Assembly: GCA_024760905.1 (NCBI GenBank)
Contig: CM045733.1
Location: 36,964,501-37,028,500 of the forward strand
Length of the DNA stretch: 64,000 nucleotides
Source: Plotosus lineatus
Taxonomy: Eukaryota > Chordata > Actinopteri > Siluriformes > Plotosidae
Reading direction: 5' to 3'
Part shown: piece after piece, positions 1 through 11,500 of the stretch
Layout: each line of letters opens with the position of its first letter
Numbering within the stretch: the stretch's first letter is position 1
The notes under the pieces: model-generated
The model's input: only the letters and a program-made list of their open reading frames with translations
Databases searched by the model: none
Told to the model about the DNA's origin: nothing
Translations under genes and position numbers: made by a program

Positions 1-958
1 ACAATGAATGCTCTAAATTCATTGCAAATTAAGCAGAAGTATGCAAAAGGCCAAAATGGTGTGTTCAGTGGACTCCATCAGTAATTCAACTATTTTGCCC
101 TCCTGTGTATCTGAGGGAACCTAGCAAGATTTGTATTGAATACGGTGAAAAATAAATGCGTAAACACGCATTGGAACTGTTGAATTACAAATACTACAGA
201 TAGTTTTACCACAACAACCCAAAAGTCATTTGCAGTATCAAACCTGTGTGATGTCATGTCTGCAACTTTTTTCTTTTTTTAATACTTAGCATAGTTGTAT
301 TTCATGTCAGCAGCACTTCAGAAGCAATTTTTTTTTTAAGTTTAATCTGTCTGACTTTGTCATGTTCATGCAGTTCAACTTCCTGCTCAGTTTTGAGGAT
401 AAAGCAGAGCAAGCAGCAAAAATAGCTCAGGCATATATTATATACAAAGTGACCTGAAAAGCCACTTCTGGAATGCTTCTTAAATGTGCCATGGCATTTG
501 TAGTGAAAACTCAAGCACCGTCAAATGATCTCCACAATCAGCTGCAGAGACCATGCTGCAGATGTAACAAGATATAGCCACTACTGGTGAAAACCAGGCT
601 TCAGAGATATTAAGAAAGATCATCAGAACCAGGAATGCGTGGACATGGATTTCCAACTTTTCAAGTTTTTTGAAATTCTGTTTGATCTGATAAGATGAGA
701 TGACATCCAAGAGACAAAAGTGATATAGCACTACTATGCTGAGCCACCAATTTCAAAATTCACGAAGATGAACAGGAAGACGTTGTTATTTATGTTATCA
801 AAGGCTATTAAATGGACAGTTTTATGGCATCTGCTGGTTCAAAGACCAACTGATTAAGATTTCCTAAATTATTCTTGGTAAGACAAAGAAAGAACTAACT
901 CTGTAAAGAACATATCTTTGCTGCCTTGAACACAGTTGGTACATGACTTATGAGATTA
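1..958. other. Unassigned AT-rich sequence
   Basis: I see no gene, convincing coding pattern or recognisable repeat boundary here. Only short open frames without family motifs occur. A poly-T run lies near 328-338. It stops at the TA that forms the left target site of the Tc1-like element starting at 961. Confidence 0.4.
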
Positions 959-960
959 TA

Positions 961-2553
961 CAAACCGTATTCCAAAGAAGTTAGCACACTATACAAAAGG
1001 TGAATAAAAACTGAATGCAATGATGTGGGAGTGCCAAATTTTAATATTTTATTCTGAATAGAACATAGATGACGGTCAAAAGTTTAAACTGAAAAAATGT
1101 ATCATCTTAAGGGGGAAATAAGTTGATTTTAAATTTCATGATGTCAACAAATCTCAAATTTCACAAGTCACAACTGTGCCATGTGTGGGCCATTTTCACA
1201 ACTGTGAGGCATTTCCTCATCTCCTTACAACAGTCTGCAAACGTCTGGGGACCGAGGAGACAAGTTTCTGACATTAAGAAATAGGAATGCTGTCTCATGC
1301 TTGTCTAATATAGGAGTCTAACAGTTCAACTGCCTTGGGCCTTCTTTGTTGCACCTTCCTCTTTATGAATTGCCAAATGTTCTCTATAGGTGAAAGATCT
1401 GGATCATTTCAATATCTGGATCCTTTTCCTACACAGCCATGATATTGTGATTAATGCTATATGTGGTGTGGCATTATCATTTTGAAAAATGCAAGGTCTT
1501 CTCCAAAACAGACGACGTCTGGATGGGAGCATATGTTGTTCTAGAACCTGAATATACCTTTCTGCATTGATGATGCCTTTCCAGATGTGCAAGCTGCCCA
1601 TACCACACGCACTCATGCAACCCCATACCATCACAGATGCAGGCTTCTAAACTGAGCGCTGGTAACAACGGGTTGTCCTTGTTCTCTTTAGTCCGGATGA
1701 CATGGCGTTCCAGTTTTCCATAAAGAACGTTGAGTCGTGATTTGTCTGACCACAGAACCGCTTTCTACTTTGTCACACTCCATTTTAAATGACCCTGGCC
1801 CAGAGAAAACGCCTGCACTTCTGGCTCCTGATTAGAAATGGCTTCTTCTTTGCATTGTAGAGTTTCAGTTGCAACATCAGATGGCATGGTGGATTGTGTT
1901 CACCGACAATGGTTTCTGGAAGTATTCCTGAGCCCATTCTGTGATTTCCCTTACAGTAGCATTCCTGTTTCTGGTGCAGTACCGTTTAAGGGCCCGAAGA
2001 TCACTGGCATCCAGTATGGTTTTTCAGCCTTGACCCTTACGCACAGAGATCGTTCCTGATTCTCTGAATGTTTGAATGATGTAATGCATTGTAGATGATA
2101 ACTTCAAGCTCTTTGCAATTTTTCACTGGGAAATATCTTTCTGATATTGCTCCACTATCTTTCTGCGCAACATTGGGGGAATTGGTGATCCTCTACCCAT
2201 CCTCGCTTCTGAGAGACACTGCCACTCTGAGATGCTCTTTTTATATTCAGTCATGTTGCCAATGGACCTCATTAGTGAAAATTGGTCTTCCATCTGTTCA
2301 TTATAAGTTCAATTGGCTTTTCCAGCATCTTATTGGTATCTTTGTCAACTTTTTTTGAGATTTGTTGACACCATGAAATTTAAAATCAACATATTTTCCC
2401 CTCAAAATCATAAATTTTTGTCAGTTTAAACTTTTGACCTGTCATCTATGTTCTATTTGGAATAAAACATTGAAATGTGGTTCTTCCACATCATTGCATT
2501 GAGTTTTTACTCACAATTTGTATAGTGTGCCAACTTTTTTGGAATCCGGTTTG
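961..2553 (-). mobile_element. Tc1-like DNA transposon, complete ends, dead transposase
   Basis: The element is flanked by TA (959-960 and 2554-2555), the Tc1/mariner target duplication. Its ends are inverted repeats: the left end begins CAAACCGTATTCCAAAGAAG and the right end reads as CAAACCGGATTCCAAAAAAG on the other strand. A second inner inverted repeat, around TGACxGTCAAAAGTTTAAAC, lies about 100-130 bp inside each end, giving the IR/DR layout of fish Tc1 elements. The transposase is on the minus strand. One surviving stretch (1404-1634) reads VWGCMSACGMGSLHIWKGI and then CIFQNDNATPH, which holds the second catalytic Asp region. Frameshifts and stops break the rest, so it cannot transpose itself. 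Total length of about 1.6 kb is normal for the family. Confidence 0.9.
1404..1634 (-). pseudogene. Tc1 transposase fragment (DDE domain)
   Basis: This is the best-preserved part of the broken transposase inside the Tc1-like element. The residues MVWGCMSACGMGSLHIWKG and IFQNDNATPH match the central DDE catalytic region of Tc1 transposases, where the Asp of QNDN is the second catalytic acid. The upstream DNA-binding part and the terminal Glu region lie in other frames of 1640-2300 and 1380-1400 and are disrupted. No working protein is expected. Confidence 0.8.
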
Positions 2554-2555
2554 TA

Positions 2556-3419
2556 GTCTGTACAATGTAAATGATGAAAGGGTAACCTTGCAAGCTGTTC
2601 TTGAGCACTATTAACTTAATAGCAGCCAATGGGCATGTGGTAGGGATTCAGAATGAAATATTTATATGAATATAAAGAGTATTACTTTCTAGACTAATAT
2701 GTGGGTGAAGGAAAGAAGTCAGTGTGTTGTAGGAGTCTAGTTTACTTTAATCTAATCAGGAACTAGAGAGAAAGTGGAAGTATGAACAGCTAATGACATT
2801 CAAGAGTGAAGAATACAGGGTAAAAAGGGGTAAAGAGTAGTAAAGTGACACCAATGTCAAAAGCCAGGCAATGTCAGTTTTATCTACCCTGTCATTTAGA
2901 GACCAGTTGTTGAGTCATGGAAATACACTCATTTCATTATACACATACAACTTACCACGAAATATCAACTACAAATATAAACTAGAGCTGCAATAGGGTC
3001 CATCCAATCCTCGCTTTAAGTCTTCTTTTCCAAATCTTAAGTCTTGATTGGATGATTGGATGGTCAGGTGGGCATAATTAGGATTTGAGTGAAAATCTTC
3101 TGGAAGGTAGATGCTCAGGAACAAGATTGAGCTTTTCTGATTTATAGAGTCTTTGAATTAGAGTTTAATGGCTAGAGGCAGGAATGACCTCTTGTATTGC
3201 GCCTTATTAACAAGTTGCCGAGATGCTCTATATACACCCAAGTTTAGAAGGTGTGGGTTACAAAGAAGATTTTATTTTCAAGGCACAGATTAAAGCAAAA
3301 AATGCTGGAGAAGTGTTTGATTGTGTCTGTGAAACATACTTAGGGGAAATATTATTGGCTGGGGTGCTTTGGGTGGTGTAAAATAGGAGATTTGTACAGG
3401 GTCAAAGGGGATTTTGAAA
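2556..3419. other. Unassigned intergenic sequence
   Basis: No gene or clear repeat boundary is visible between the Tc1-like element and the next Tc1 transposase remnant. The composition is AT-rich with only short open frames. Confidence 0.35.
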
Positions 3420-3598
3420 AGGGAAGGCTCTTGTTCAATTTTGCAACAACATGCCATACACACTTGGCACTGATTGGAGCTGTTTTTCCACCGATAACAG
3501 AACAATGACCCAAAAAACTCCAAACTATGCAAGAAGTATTCAGAGACGAACCAGTCAGCTGGTATCCTGTGTGTGTGTTGGAGTATCCCGCTCACCCT
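3420..3598 (+). pseudogene. Tc1-like transposase fragment
   Basis: In the plus-strand frames the sequence near 3495-3560 reads like QNNDPKNSKLCKKYSETNQ, which resembles the Tc1 signature QDNDPKHxSKLCxxY around the second catalytic Asp. Upstream, ILQQHAIHTWH matches the preceding Tc1 segment. No terminal inverted repeats were found, so this is an isolated decayed piece from a different Tc1 family than the one at 961-2553. Confidence 0.6.
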
Positions 3599-3599
3599 A

Positions 3600-4018
3600 G
3601 TTTAGCAGAACTCTCTTTGACAGAGAACCCATCCAATTTACATAATTAAAAGGTAATAATAAAATGCTTGACTTACTGTGTTTTCAGCCTAGTCTTGTAA
3701 ACTGAGACTGTCCAAATATATCCAATGGAAAATTGTTCCATAAGTATGGGGCATAGTAAGAGAGTACTCCATCCCTGTAATAGTCTATTTAAGGTATCAA
3801 AGTAAGTAGCCTGCACCTTTTGATGTAAGTGGGAGTAGTGGATCATGAAAAATAATAAGTTTGCTTTGATAATGTACTACAAGTTAATTCAGTGCTTTGT
3901 AGGTTAAAAATTGTATTTTATGTTTAGTGCAAAATTTATTTAGAAGCCAGTGCATTGTAGAAAAAAATATTTAATTCTGGATTCATTGGAGCTTGTTTAA
4001 TTATCATGTACCTACGAT
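3600..4018. repeat. Unclassified interspersed repeat (copy also near 63.48-63.66 kb)
   Basis: The stretch beginning around 3780 (GGTATCAAAGTAAGTAGCCT, then GTGGATCATGAAAAATAATAAG) is similar to 63500-63660, where GGTATCAATAAGTATCCTCT and GTGGATCATAAACAACAAGA occur in the same order. Both continue into the phrase around GTGCATTGTAG / GCACAGTGTAGAT. This shows an interspersed repeat, but I do not recognise the family. Confidence 0.45.
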
Positions 4019-4123
4019 AGTGCTTCTCAATTATTTTCTGTGCGCCCCACCGCCCTGCGAGCGACTATGAATAGTATTACATTATTTGTCTATAAAATTG
4101 TTATCAGTACACCTCTGCGTAAC

Positions 4124-4742
4124 TTCTTTTCCTGTTGGCTGTTCCCTTCAGGGGTCGCCACAGTGAATGATCTGCCTCCATCTCACCCTATCCTCTGCAT
4201 CTTCTACTCTTACACCAACTGCCTTCATGTCCTCCTTCACCACATCCATAAATCTCTTCTTTGGTCTTCCTCTAGGCCTTCTGCCTGGTAGTTCCAACCT
4301 CAGCATCCTACTACCAATATACTCACTATCCCTCCTCTGTACATGTCCAAACCATCTCAATCTAGCCTCTCTGACTTTGTCTCCAAGACATCTTACATGC
4401 GCTGTCCTTCTGATGTATTCATTCCTGATCCTATCCATCCTCGTTACTCCCAAAGCAAAGAGAAGCTCAACATTTTCATCTCTGCTATCACCAGCTCTGC
4501 CTCCTGTCTTTTCCACTGTTTCTAACCCATACAACATTGTTGGCCTCAACACCATCTTGTACACTTTTCCTTTCATTCTTGCCAATACCCTCCTATCACA
4601 CATCACACCAGACACTTTTCTCCAACCATTCCAACCTGCCTGCACACGCTTCTTCACCTCTTTTCCACACTCTCCATTACTCTGGATTGTTGAGCCCAAG
4701 TACTTAAAATTCTCCACCTTCCTTATCTCTGCTCCCTGTAAC
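4124..4742 (-). mobile_element. RTE-type LINE fragment, 3' end
   Basis: Minus-strand 3' portion of the window's RTE LINE family. A 202-residue open frame (4148-4756) matches the C-terminal part of the reverse-transcriptase protein at 61625-63109: [39 protein letters not shown] and RPRGRPKKRFMDVV. The element's 3' end faces left, where the terminal block CGACCCCTGAAGGGAACAG is seen as its complement. It is 5'-truncated at about 4742. Near-identical 100-bp blocks starting AGTGCTTCTCAATTATTTTC lie on both sides (4019-4121 and 4745-4841). Confidence 0.88.
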
Positions 4743-4743
4743 C

Positions 4744-5997
4744 CAGTGCTTCTCAATTATTTTCTGTCGTGCCCTCCCCTAGGAAGAGGAAAATATTGTG
4801 TTATTTGTCTAAAAATTGTTACAAATAATCCTCTGCATAACACTGTATCCTTATTAGCATAATAAATCCTTATTGTCATTATGGAATACCAAAAAAAAAA
4901 TGAAGAAATATAGATCAACTTCCAACAAAGAATAACTTTATTAACAATTTTTTAGTCTTTAAACAAAAAGATTTAAAGTGCATCAATTTGCCTGAAATAA
5001 AAAAGTATCCTTATTTAAACTGTCAACATTTTCTGACCAACAATTTGAACCATTTGATGCTGAAAAATAAAATTAAATAAAATCAATAAATAATAATAAA
5101 TTCAAATTGATCGGCAACATTAACTCAGGAGCACAATATATAAAACACTTTAACCTACAAAACAAAATGAATAAAATAATAATAATTATTATTATTATTA
5201 TTATTATTATTATCAAAATGATTAAGTCCAGATTAATGGCTATAATGAGCACATTTCTCAGTGCACAGCTTTTCGAAGCCAGGTTTAAAACACGATACTG
5301 AACTCTCAGCTCCTGCTCAATGCTGAACTGGGACCTGGACTTATTTTCGCAGCAGTGATGTTTTCTAGCATGACAGAGACTGTGTGTGCTGCAGGTCGGA
5401 TCAGTTCCTCTGCTCTGCTGCGGGGAGTTTCTACACTGAGCAGTTTGGTGCTCCACCTTATCTGATGCTAACAGAGCTCGGTTTGCTGGAGTAGCATTCA
5501 CAAAGCGGGATGGTTGTTGGAAATACTCAGCACATTTTCGCTGAAAAAACTCACGTGGCTCATGATGTGATCAGGGTGTGATGTCTTTAAGAGACGCCTG
5601 AATTTATTTGGGTTCATGCTGTCCGATGCCAATGTTTTCGGACAAAGACCACAGCGGTCTTTCCTCGTTTCTCACCGCAGCACAGTGAAGCCGAGTACTA
5701 CATCCGCTTCATCATACCTCCTCCACTTCGCTTCCAGGAGACTTTCGTTTCTCTCACTGTCTCCGTCTCTCTCCGCCTCTCTTTCCACCCCTGTCAAAAA
5801 TTTCCACTATGGGCTTATTAACTTCACTTCTTATTTTAGCTCTGGGCACACTCTGACAGTGAGGAAGTCACTGCCACCTGCTGTAGTGGATGTAGAATTA
5901 CACTTTATCCTAATACGGCAAAAAAAAAAAAAAAAAAAAAAAGCATGTTCCCAGGAGTCACACACCCCGGGCATCGCACCGCTATTTGAGAACCACT
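4744..5997 (+). mobile_element. hAT-like non-autonomous DNA transposon
   Basis: The left end begins CAGTGCTTCTCAATTATTTT. The right end, read on the other strand, is AGTGGTTCTCAAATAGCGG, a short inverted repeat of the kind seen in Charlie-type hAT elements (CAGTGGTTCTCAA). No transposase frame is recognisable. The interior holds an (ATT)n tract (5178-5214) and an A-run (5920-5942). The right end abuts a truncated SINE-A, so the right target duplication cannot be checked. The class call is inferred from the ends. Confidence 0.5.
5178..5214. repeat. (ATT)n microsatellite
   Basis: About a dozen tandem ATT units, visible directly. Confidence 0.95.
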
Positions 5998-6231
5998 CTC
6001 CACGAGGTTCTCATTGTCCCCCCCCAGTGCAGCTAACTGGGTTATCAAAGGCCGGCCATGTCTCTCACTGTCTATGGTGAGAGACATGTAAAAGAACCAT
6101 TGCTGACTTTCGGAAAGAAAGGCTGCAAAGCCACAGCATGTTTCTATCCCTATGCCAAATCAAACATGTGATGATTCACTGTGGTGACCCCTGAGAAAAG
6201 GGTACAGCCAAAAGGAAAAGAAGAAGAAGAC
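5998..6231 (+). mobile_element. SINE-A copy, 5'-truncated
   Basis: This copy starts inside the SINE at CTCCACGAGG, so the tRNA-like head is missing. It has the core CAGCTAACTGGGTTATCAAAG and TGTCTCTCACTGTCTATGG. The 3' end reads GGTGACCCCTGAGAAAAGGG and runs into an AAGAAGAAGAAG tail shared with the RTE LINE. It directly abuts the right end of the hAT-like element. Confidence 0.85.
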
Positions 6232-6409
6232 ATGTAAACTCTGTACCTAAGAATGAGAACTGAACACTCAGTTATACAATACAGTATGTACGTTGAGGCA
6301 TTGTGGAGTGCAATAAATAAATAGTAGTAGCTAGCTGGATAGGCGAGAATGTAAATGTCCAAAGTGGATAAACTAGAATGTAAACAAGGTAAAGTGCAGC
6401 AGTACAATA

Positions 6410-7220
6410 CATACTTCCACCGGTATGTCATCAGTACCAACTGCCTTTCCACTCTTCATCCTCCTCCTTGCCCTCCTCACTTCACCCTTACTGATCTTTG
6501 CTACTTCCTGGTGCTCAACGGTCACCTCTTCTACTCTTTTTTTCTCTCTCATTTTCCTCATTCTTCAGCTCTTCAAAGCACCCTTTCCATCTTCTCAGCA
6601 CACTTCTGTCAACAGTCAATACATTTTCCACTCTGTCCTTAATCATTCTAACTTGCTGCATGTCCTTCCCATCTCTATTTCTCTGCTGTGCCAACCTGTA
6701 TAAATAATTTTCTCCCTCCTTACTGTCCAACCTTGCATACACAAGTCATCATATGCCCTCTGTTTGGCCTTTGACACCACTATTTTCGTCTTACGTGGAT
6801 TCTCCCTGTACTCCTATTTACTCTCTTCGGTTCTCTCAATGTCCCATCTCTTAGCTATCCTCTTTTGTACGCACACCTGCACTTCCTCATTCCACCACCA
6901 AGTCTCGTTGTCTACTTTCCTTCCAGAGGACACACCAAGTACTCTCCTACCTGTCTCCCTGATCACATTTGCTGTAGTTGTCCAGTCATATGGAAGCACT
7001 TCCTAATCACCCAAAGCCTGTTTCAACTCCTCTTTGAAGACATCACGACACGCTGTCTTCTGCTCTGCCTTTGCCTTTTCTGCTTTGCCAGTCTGTATAA
7101 ATCATTTTCTCCCTCCTTACTGTCTAACGTAGCATACAAGTCATCATAGGCCTTCTGTTTGGCCTTTGGCACCACTATCTTCGTCTTATGCTGAGTCTCT
7201 TTGTACTCCTGTTTAATCTC
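6410..7220 (-). mobile_element. RTE LINE fragment(s), linker and start of RT
   Basis: Complement of the region that joins the endonuclease and reverse-transcriptase parts of the RTE protein. Recognisable pieces are [35 protein letters not shown] sequence, and [19 protein letters not shown]. Sequence from 6690-6830 recurs at 7085-7220 (CTGTATAAATAATTTTCTCC versus CTGTATAAATCATTTTCTCC), so two RTE pieces are joined near 7082. Frames are disrupted. The right side ends in a (CA)n/(TA)n tract. Confidence 0.8.
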
Positions 7221-7268
7221 TTACACACACATACATATAAATACATATACACACACACACATATAAAT

Positions 7269-7309
<41 letters not shown>

Positions 7310-7310
7310 A
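7221..7310. repeat. (CA)n / (TA)n microsatellite
   Basis: Mixed ACACAC, ATATAC and TATATA tract between an RTE fragment and the 3' end of an L2/CR1-type LINE. Open frames across it are low-complexity artefacts. Confidence 0.9.
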
Positions 7311-8345
7311 GATAATACTTTATTATGCCGGGGGAAATTTTGGTTAAGTCGTAAAACACATAGTACACAACAAAACACCGAAACACAACATACATTTCAA
7401 CAAATACAAAAAACATACACCAATAAATAAATATTGTCCAAAGAGCACTAAAAGATTGCAGTAAGATATGATTAATAAGCTGAGATAAAGAAGTGAAACA
7501 CAGTTTGTAAAAAGAAGCTACATGGTAATAAGATGGCAAACAAGTAATAAAAATGATTAACTATTGTTAAAACAACGAATTCTAGCTGGTACAAAAGAAT
7601 GATGGAACCTGATTGTTCTGGGTATCGGCATGCGCAGACAGCATCCTGATATAAGAAATTCAAAATCACACTAGATAAAGTGAGAACTGTCATTTACAAT
7701 TTTCTGCACTTTTTTGACAATTTGCTGCTCGTAAATTTGGCCGATAGAAGTTATTGATTCTGAGCCAATTATTTTTCGTGCTGTGTTAACAATTTTGTTG
7801 AGTTTAGCTTTGTTTTGAACAGACAGTTTACCAAACCAACAAAGTAGATTAAAAGTTAAGATACTTTGTACAAACATTTTGTAGAAAATAACCATGAGTG
7901 AACAATCAATTCTAAAAGTGTTTAAACGACGAAGGAAGTACAGCCTCTGCTGACCTTTCTTGTAAACATAATCAACCTTATCATTCCAGGATAATTTTGA
8001 ATCAAGAACAGTGCCTAAATATTTGTGTGTGTTTGCAATTTCAATATCTTCATTGTTAATTGAAACAGGGTCCAAAGAATTACAAGATTTCCTGAAATCT
8101 ATAATCATTTCCTTTGTTTTTTAGTATTCAAGATCAAAAAGTTATCTTTGGTCCAATTTGTAAAGTTAGAAACCTCATTTTTATGGTCAAGGTCAGCAGA
8201 TTTAAGAAGTGAAACGATAGCGGCATCACCAGCAAATTTGATGTTAAAACAGTTTGTTGCCTTACTGACACAATCGTTGGTGTAAATGATGAACAGAATT
8301 GGTGACAAAACACAACCCTGTGGTGCTCCAGTGGACGGCGCACAC
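7311..8345 (-). mobile_element. L2/CR1-type LINE fragment, 3' part of RT
   Basis: On the minus strand two frames carry non-LTR reverse-transcriptase motifs. 8105-8461 has STGAPQGCVLSPILFIIYTND (motif B) and then IKFAGDAAIVSLL, where the catalytic FADD has become FAGD. 7671-8108 has MIIDFRKS, HKYLGTVLDSKLSWNDKVD and QQRLYFLRRLNTF, the palm/thumb part typical of fish L2/CR1 elements. The copy is 5'-truncated near 8345 and broken by a frameshift. It ends about 150 bp upstream of the mrpl42 start codon, in the opposite orientation. The clade assignment is from motif style only. Confidence 0.75.
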
Positions 8346-8500
8346 ACACAAACACACATTAAACAGTCCATATCACATAGTAGTCGACACGATGTTTCAG
8401 ACTCCTGTACAGTAGGTGGCGGTATGCACCTTTCAGTTGTTTTGGATCCGCAAAAAAACAAACAAAAAAAAACCTACGAAGAAGACGAGGTTAAAGAAAC
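8346..8500 (+). promoter_or_regulatory. mrpl42: Presumed mrpl42 5' UTR and proximal promoter region
   Basis: This is the sequence immediately upstream of the mrpl42 ATG. I see no TATA box. It contains CAGTAGGTGGCGGTATGCACC followed by an A-rich run and CGAAGAAGACGAGG. That combination (GGTGGCGGTATGCACC, then an AAGAAG tail) resembles the 3' end of a common fish retroelement, so part of the leader may be repeat-derived. The transcription start cannot be placed from sequence. Confidence 0.4.
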
Positions 8501-8588
8501 ATGGCTGCCTGGAGTCGGATAAATTTGATACCCTTCATACTTACACGCACTTGCAGTAATGCTAATCAGCAGTTGTTTGAAGTTAGAG
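8501..8588 (+). CDS. mrpl42: mrpl42 coding exon 1
   Basis: Codes for residues 1-29 plus one base (phase 1). It includes the start codon and the presequence. The donor is G|GTGAGT at 8589. An earlier GT at 8582 would break the frame with exon 2 and was not used. Confidence 0.88.
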
Positions 8589-11500
8589 GTGAGTTTTGGT
8601 TCCGTTATTTTTCAGTTTATTATGTAGTGAATGTGAAGTGATGAAGTAAGTAAGGTATTTATACAGAGTATATAATTGGATTGTATGTTGAGTTTTCCAC
8701 AAACATTTACAGTCATTATCAGAAATATTAGAGTCATTATAGTCACGAGTGCACTATTCTTTTATAAACTGGCATGTATACTATATTATCAAAAGGCAGT
8801 CATTCACTCACCATACAAATAATTAAATTTAGGTACTTAACGCCCGTTCTAAGTTTGAGGATTGGCCTTGAGTTTTGAGTTGACTACTGTCTCGGACCAA
8901 CTACCACTATGTATGTGATGTCCTATGTAATTCAAATGAAACTAAATGGGCAATTCTGTTCCTCACTGTCTGTGATCGACCACAGGTCTCAGACTGTCAG
9001 TAATGTAATCACGGATAGTTAATGACAGTCACCAGTTAGTAATTACATGTAATCATCCAACATTTTAAAAGAGGTTTCAAAAACCTGGACGATTGTTCGC
9101 AACAGGTGGATTCATTTCTGATTATCACTGACCGACCTTCAGCAATATGGTCGATGAACAATAAGCGCCCTGCTCCAATACCCCCCCCCCCCCCCTATTT
9201 TTGATGTTGCGTCTAATAACCGCCCATGTGTACTGGTCAATCGTAGATCGAACTACCAATTTTATTCGATCAGTCTCTGTAACTGTAAAATGAGGCATTC
9301 ACTGCCTCTTAAAGTAAGTTTACATGGTATTTCAAGACCCCCCTGCCACTGGGAAATGTCTATAATGTTCATCAGTAACAACACATTTGATTGTTCCGCC
9401 ATGCTTTAAAAAATAGGAAAATATTTGCTGTTTTCTCTTGGTAAATGTCCAACAACCAATGAACCATTAGAAACTACCACAGCAAAACTATCAGATGCTC
9501 TGAATGAATGGAGCGATGAGTTAGATATGGACCTATCAGAAAGTAATGACGAGTATTATTACCTGATTTTCCTGTTCACTAACTTCATAAATTTAAGGAC
9601 GTTCCTGGACATGTGCTTTTGTTTATGGTCAAGTTGAATCATCTCACTACTGTGTTATTGAAATCATCATTTTACTAGCGATAGCAACACATGCGCGATT
9701 TCAAGTGTGTTTGCTTCATTCCTATCACTTCATGGGCGCTGCCATATTGTAAACAAAGTTGGATATACAGTAGGCCCTTGACTATTTGAGGTTTTGCACC
9801 CACGGTTTGAGTATTGGCTGACTGCTGAGCAACCGGCACGTGATTCAAATTCAGCCAATGGTTGTCCTCCTTTCTTCTGATTAGTTGAGCTGATGTCCTG
9901 CCCCTTTTTCCTCATTTGCGCACAAGTTGTCAATGAGCCTCTTTTTTGTGTGTGTGTTTTAATTACCAGTTAAGCTCTATACCTTCTCTGGCTAAGCAAT
10001 AGAAAACGCTGGATGTATCTTCTGAAGAAATAAGACTTTCTCCTGAGAAACGACGGTTTTCTCTGAACTGTTGTATTAAAATCTTTTTCAATTATTATTC
10101 CAGTACAGTAGCTAAGTTCATGTTTATGTGTGAGATTTTATGTTCTGTAGCATGTTGAACAAATGATACCAAAAGGATAAACTTTATTACAGTACTCTTC
10201 ATGTCCTTTGACATTGAAGTTGGAGTGACGTCTCCAAGATGGCGCTGCCCAGAGGGCGATGTCGCGGAGTTCTCGGAGTCAAATTGTTTCTTTGTTCGTT
10301 TTAATTTGTTTTATTTGTTGTTGTTTTTTTTGTTCATGTTTTGCACTCTGCTCGCTATGAGATCGGAGTCTTCGGGCGTGTGCAACTGAGCATGCTCAAC
10401 TCCTATCCTGAGCTAATATGCTATGGTAGCTTAATGCTAGTAGTAGAAGGCTGCTGTTGTCAAATTACATCAAGTGGAACCAGTTATTTCACCAAAGAGT
10501 GGATGGTACATAAACCACTTCACATAAAATTTATGGTTTTATTTTTTGAAATGCATATGATGCTCAATGGTATAACATTTTTTGTAAAATATGTTTGAGT
10601 TCTTTCAAGGGGCAGTGGTGGTCTAGTGGTATAGGACGCTGGATTGCTGATCCTAAGGTTGGGGCAGGTTGGAATGGATGGAGAAAAGTGTCCGGTGTGA
10701 TGTGTGATAGGAGAGTATCGGCAAGAATTAAGGGGAAAGTGTACAAGACGGTGATGAGACCAGCTATGTTGTATGGTTTAGAGACAGTGGCACTGGGGAA
10801 AAGACAGGAGTCAGAGCTGGAGGTAGCAGAGATGAAAATGTTGAGGTTCTCTTTGGGAGTAACGAGGATGGTACATCAGAGGGACAGCACATGTTAGATG
10901 TTTTGGAGACAAAGTCAGAGAGGCTAGATTGAGATGGTTTGGACATGTACGGAGGAGGGATAGTGAGTATATTGGTAGTAGGATGCTGAGGTTGGAACTA
11001 CCAGGCAGAAGGCCCAGAGGAAGACCAAAGAGAAGATTTATGGATGTGGTGAAGGTGGACATGAAGGTCGTTGGAGTAAGAGTAGAAGATGCAGAGGATA
11101 GGGAGAGATGGAGGCAGATCATTTGCTGTGGCGACCCCTGAAGGGAACAGCCGAAAGAAGAAGAAGAAGAATAAAACAGTCTTTCCAAAAAGCGTTATTG
11201 ACTTTGTTGGCCAGTATTGCTGGAAATAAATTGCTAAATTCAGCTACATGTTGGGTATCGGGATGTAAGAAAAATATATTTTTTTTTCCATTTAGACTCC
11301 CCATGCTCACTATCCTCTAAAATTTTTCGAATCCAAGTAATTTTTAGGGATCTAACAAGTGCAAAAATGTCAACCATACCTAAACCTCTGTCTGAGACAT
11401 GTTTACACAAAAGTTCACGTTTGATCCTATCTGGCTTGTTATTCCAGATAAAATTAAAGAAAGTTTTGTTGAGCTCTTTCAAGAAACAACCAGGTGGATT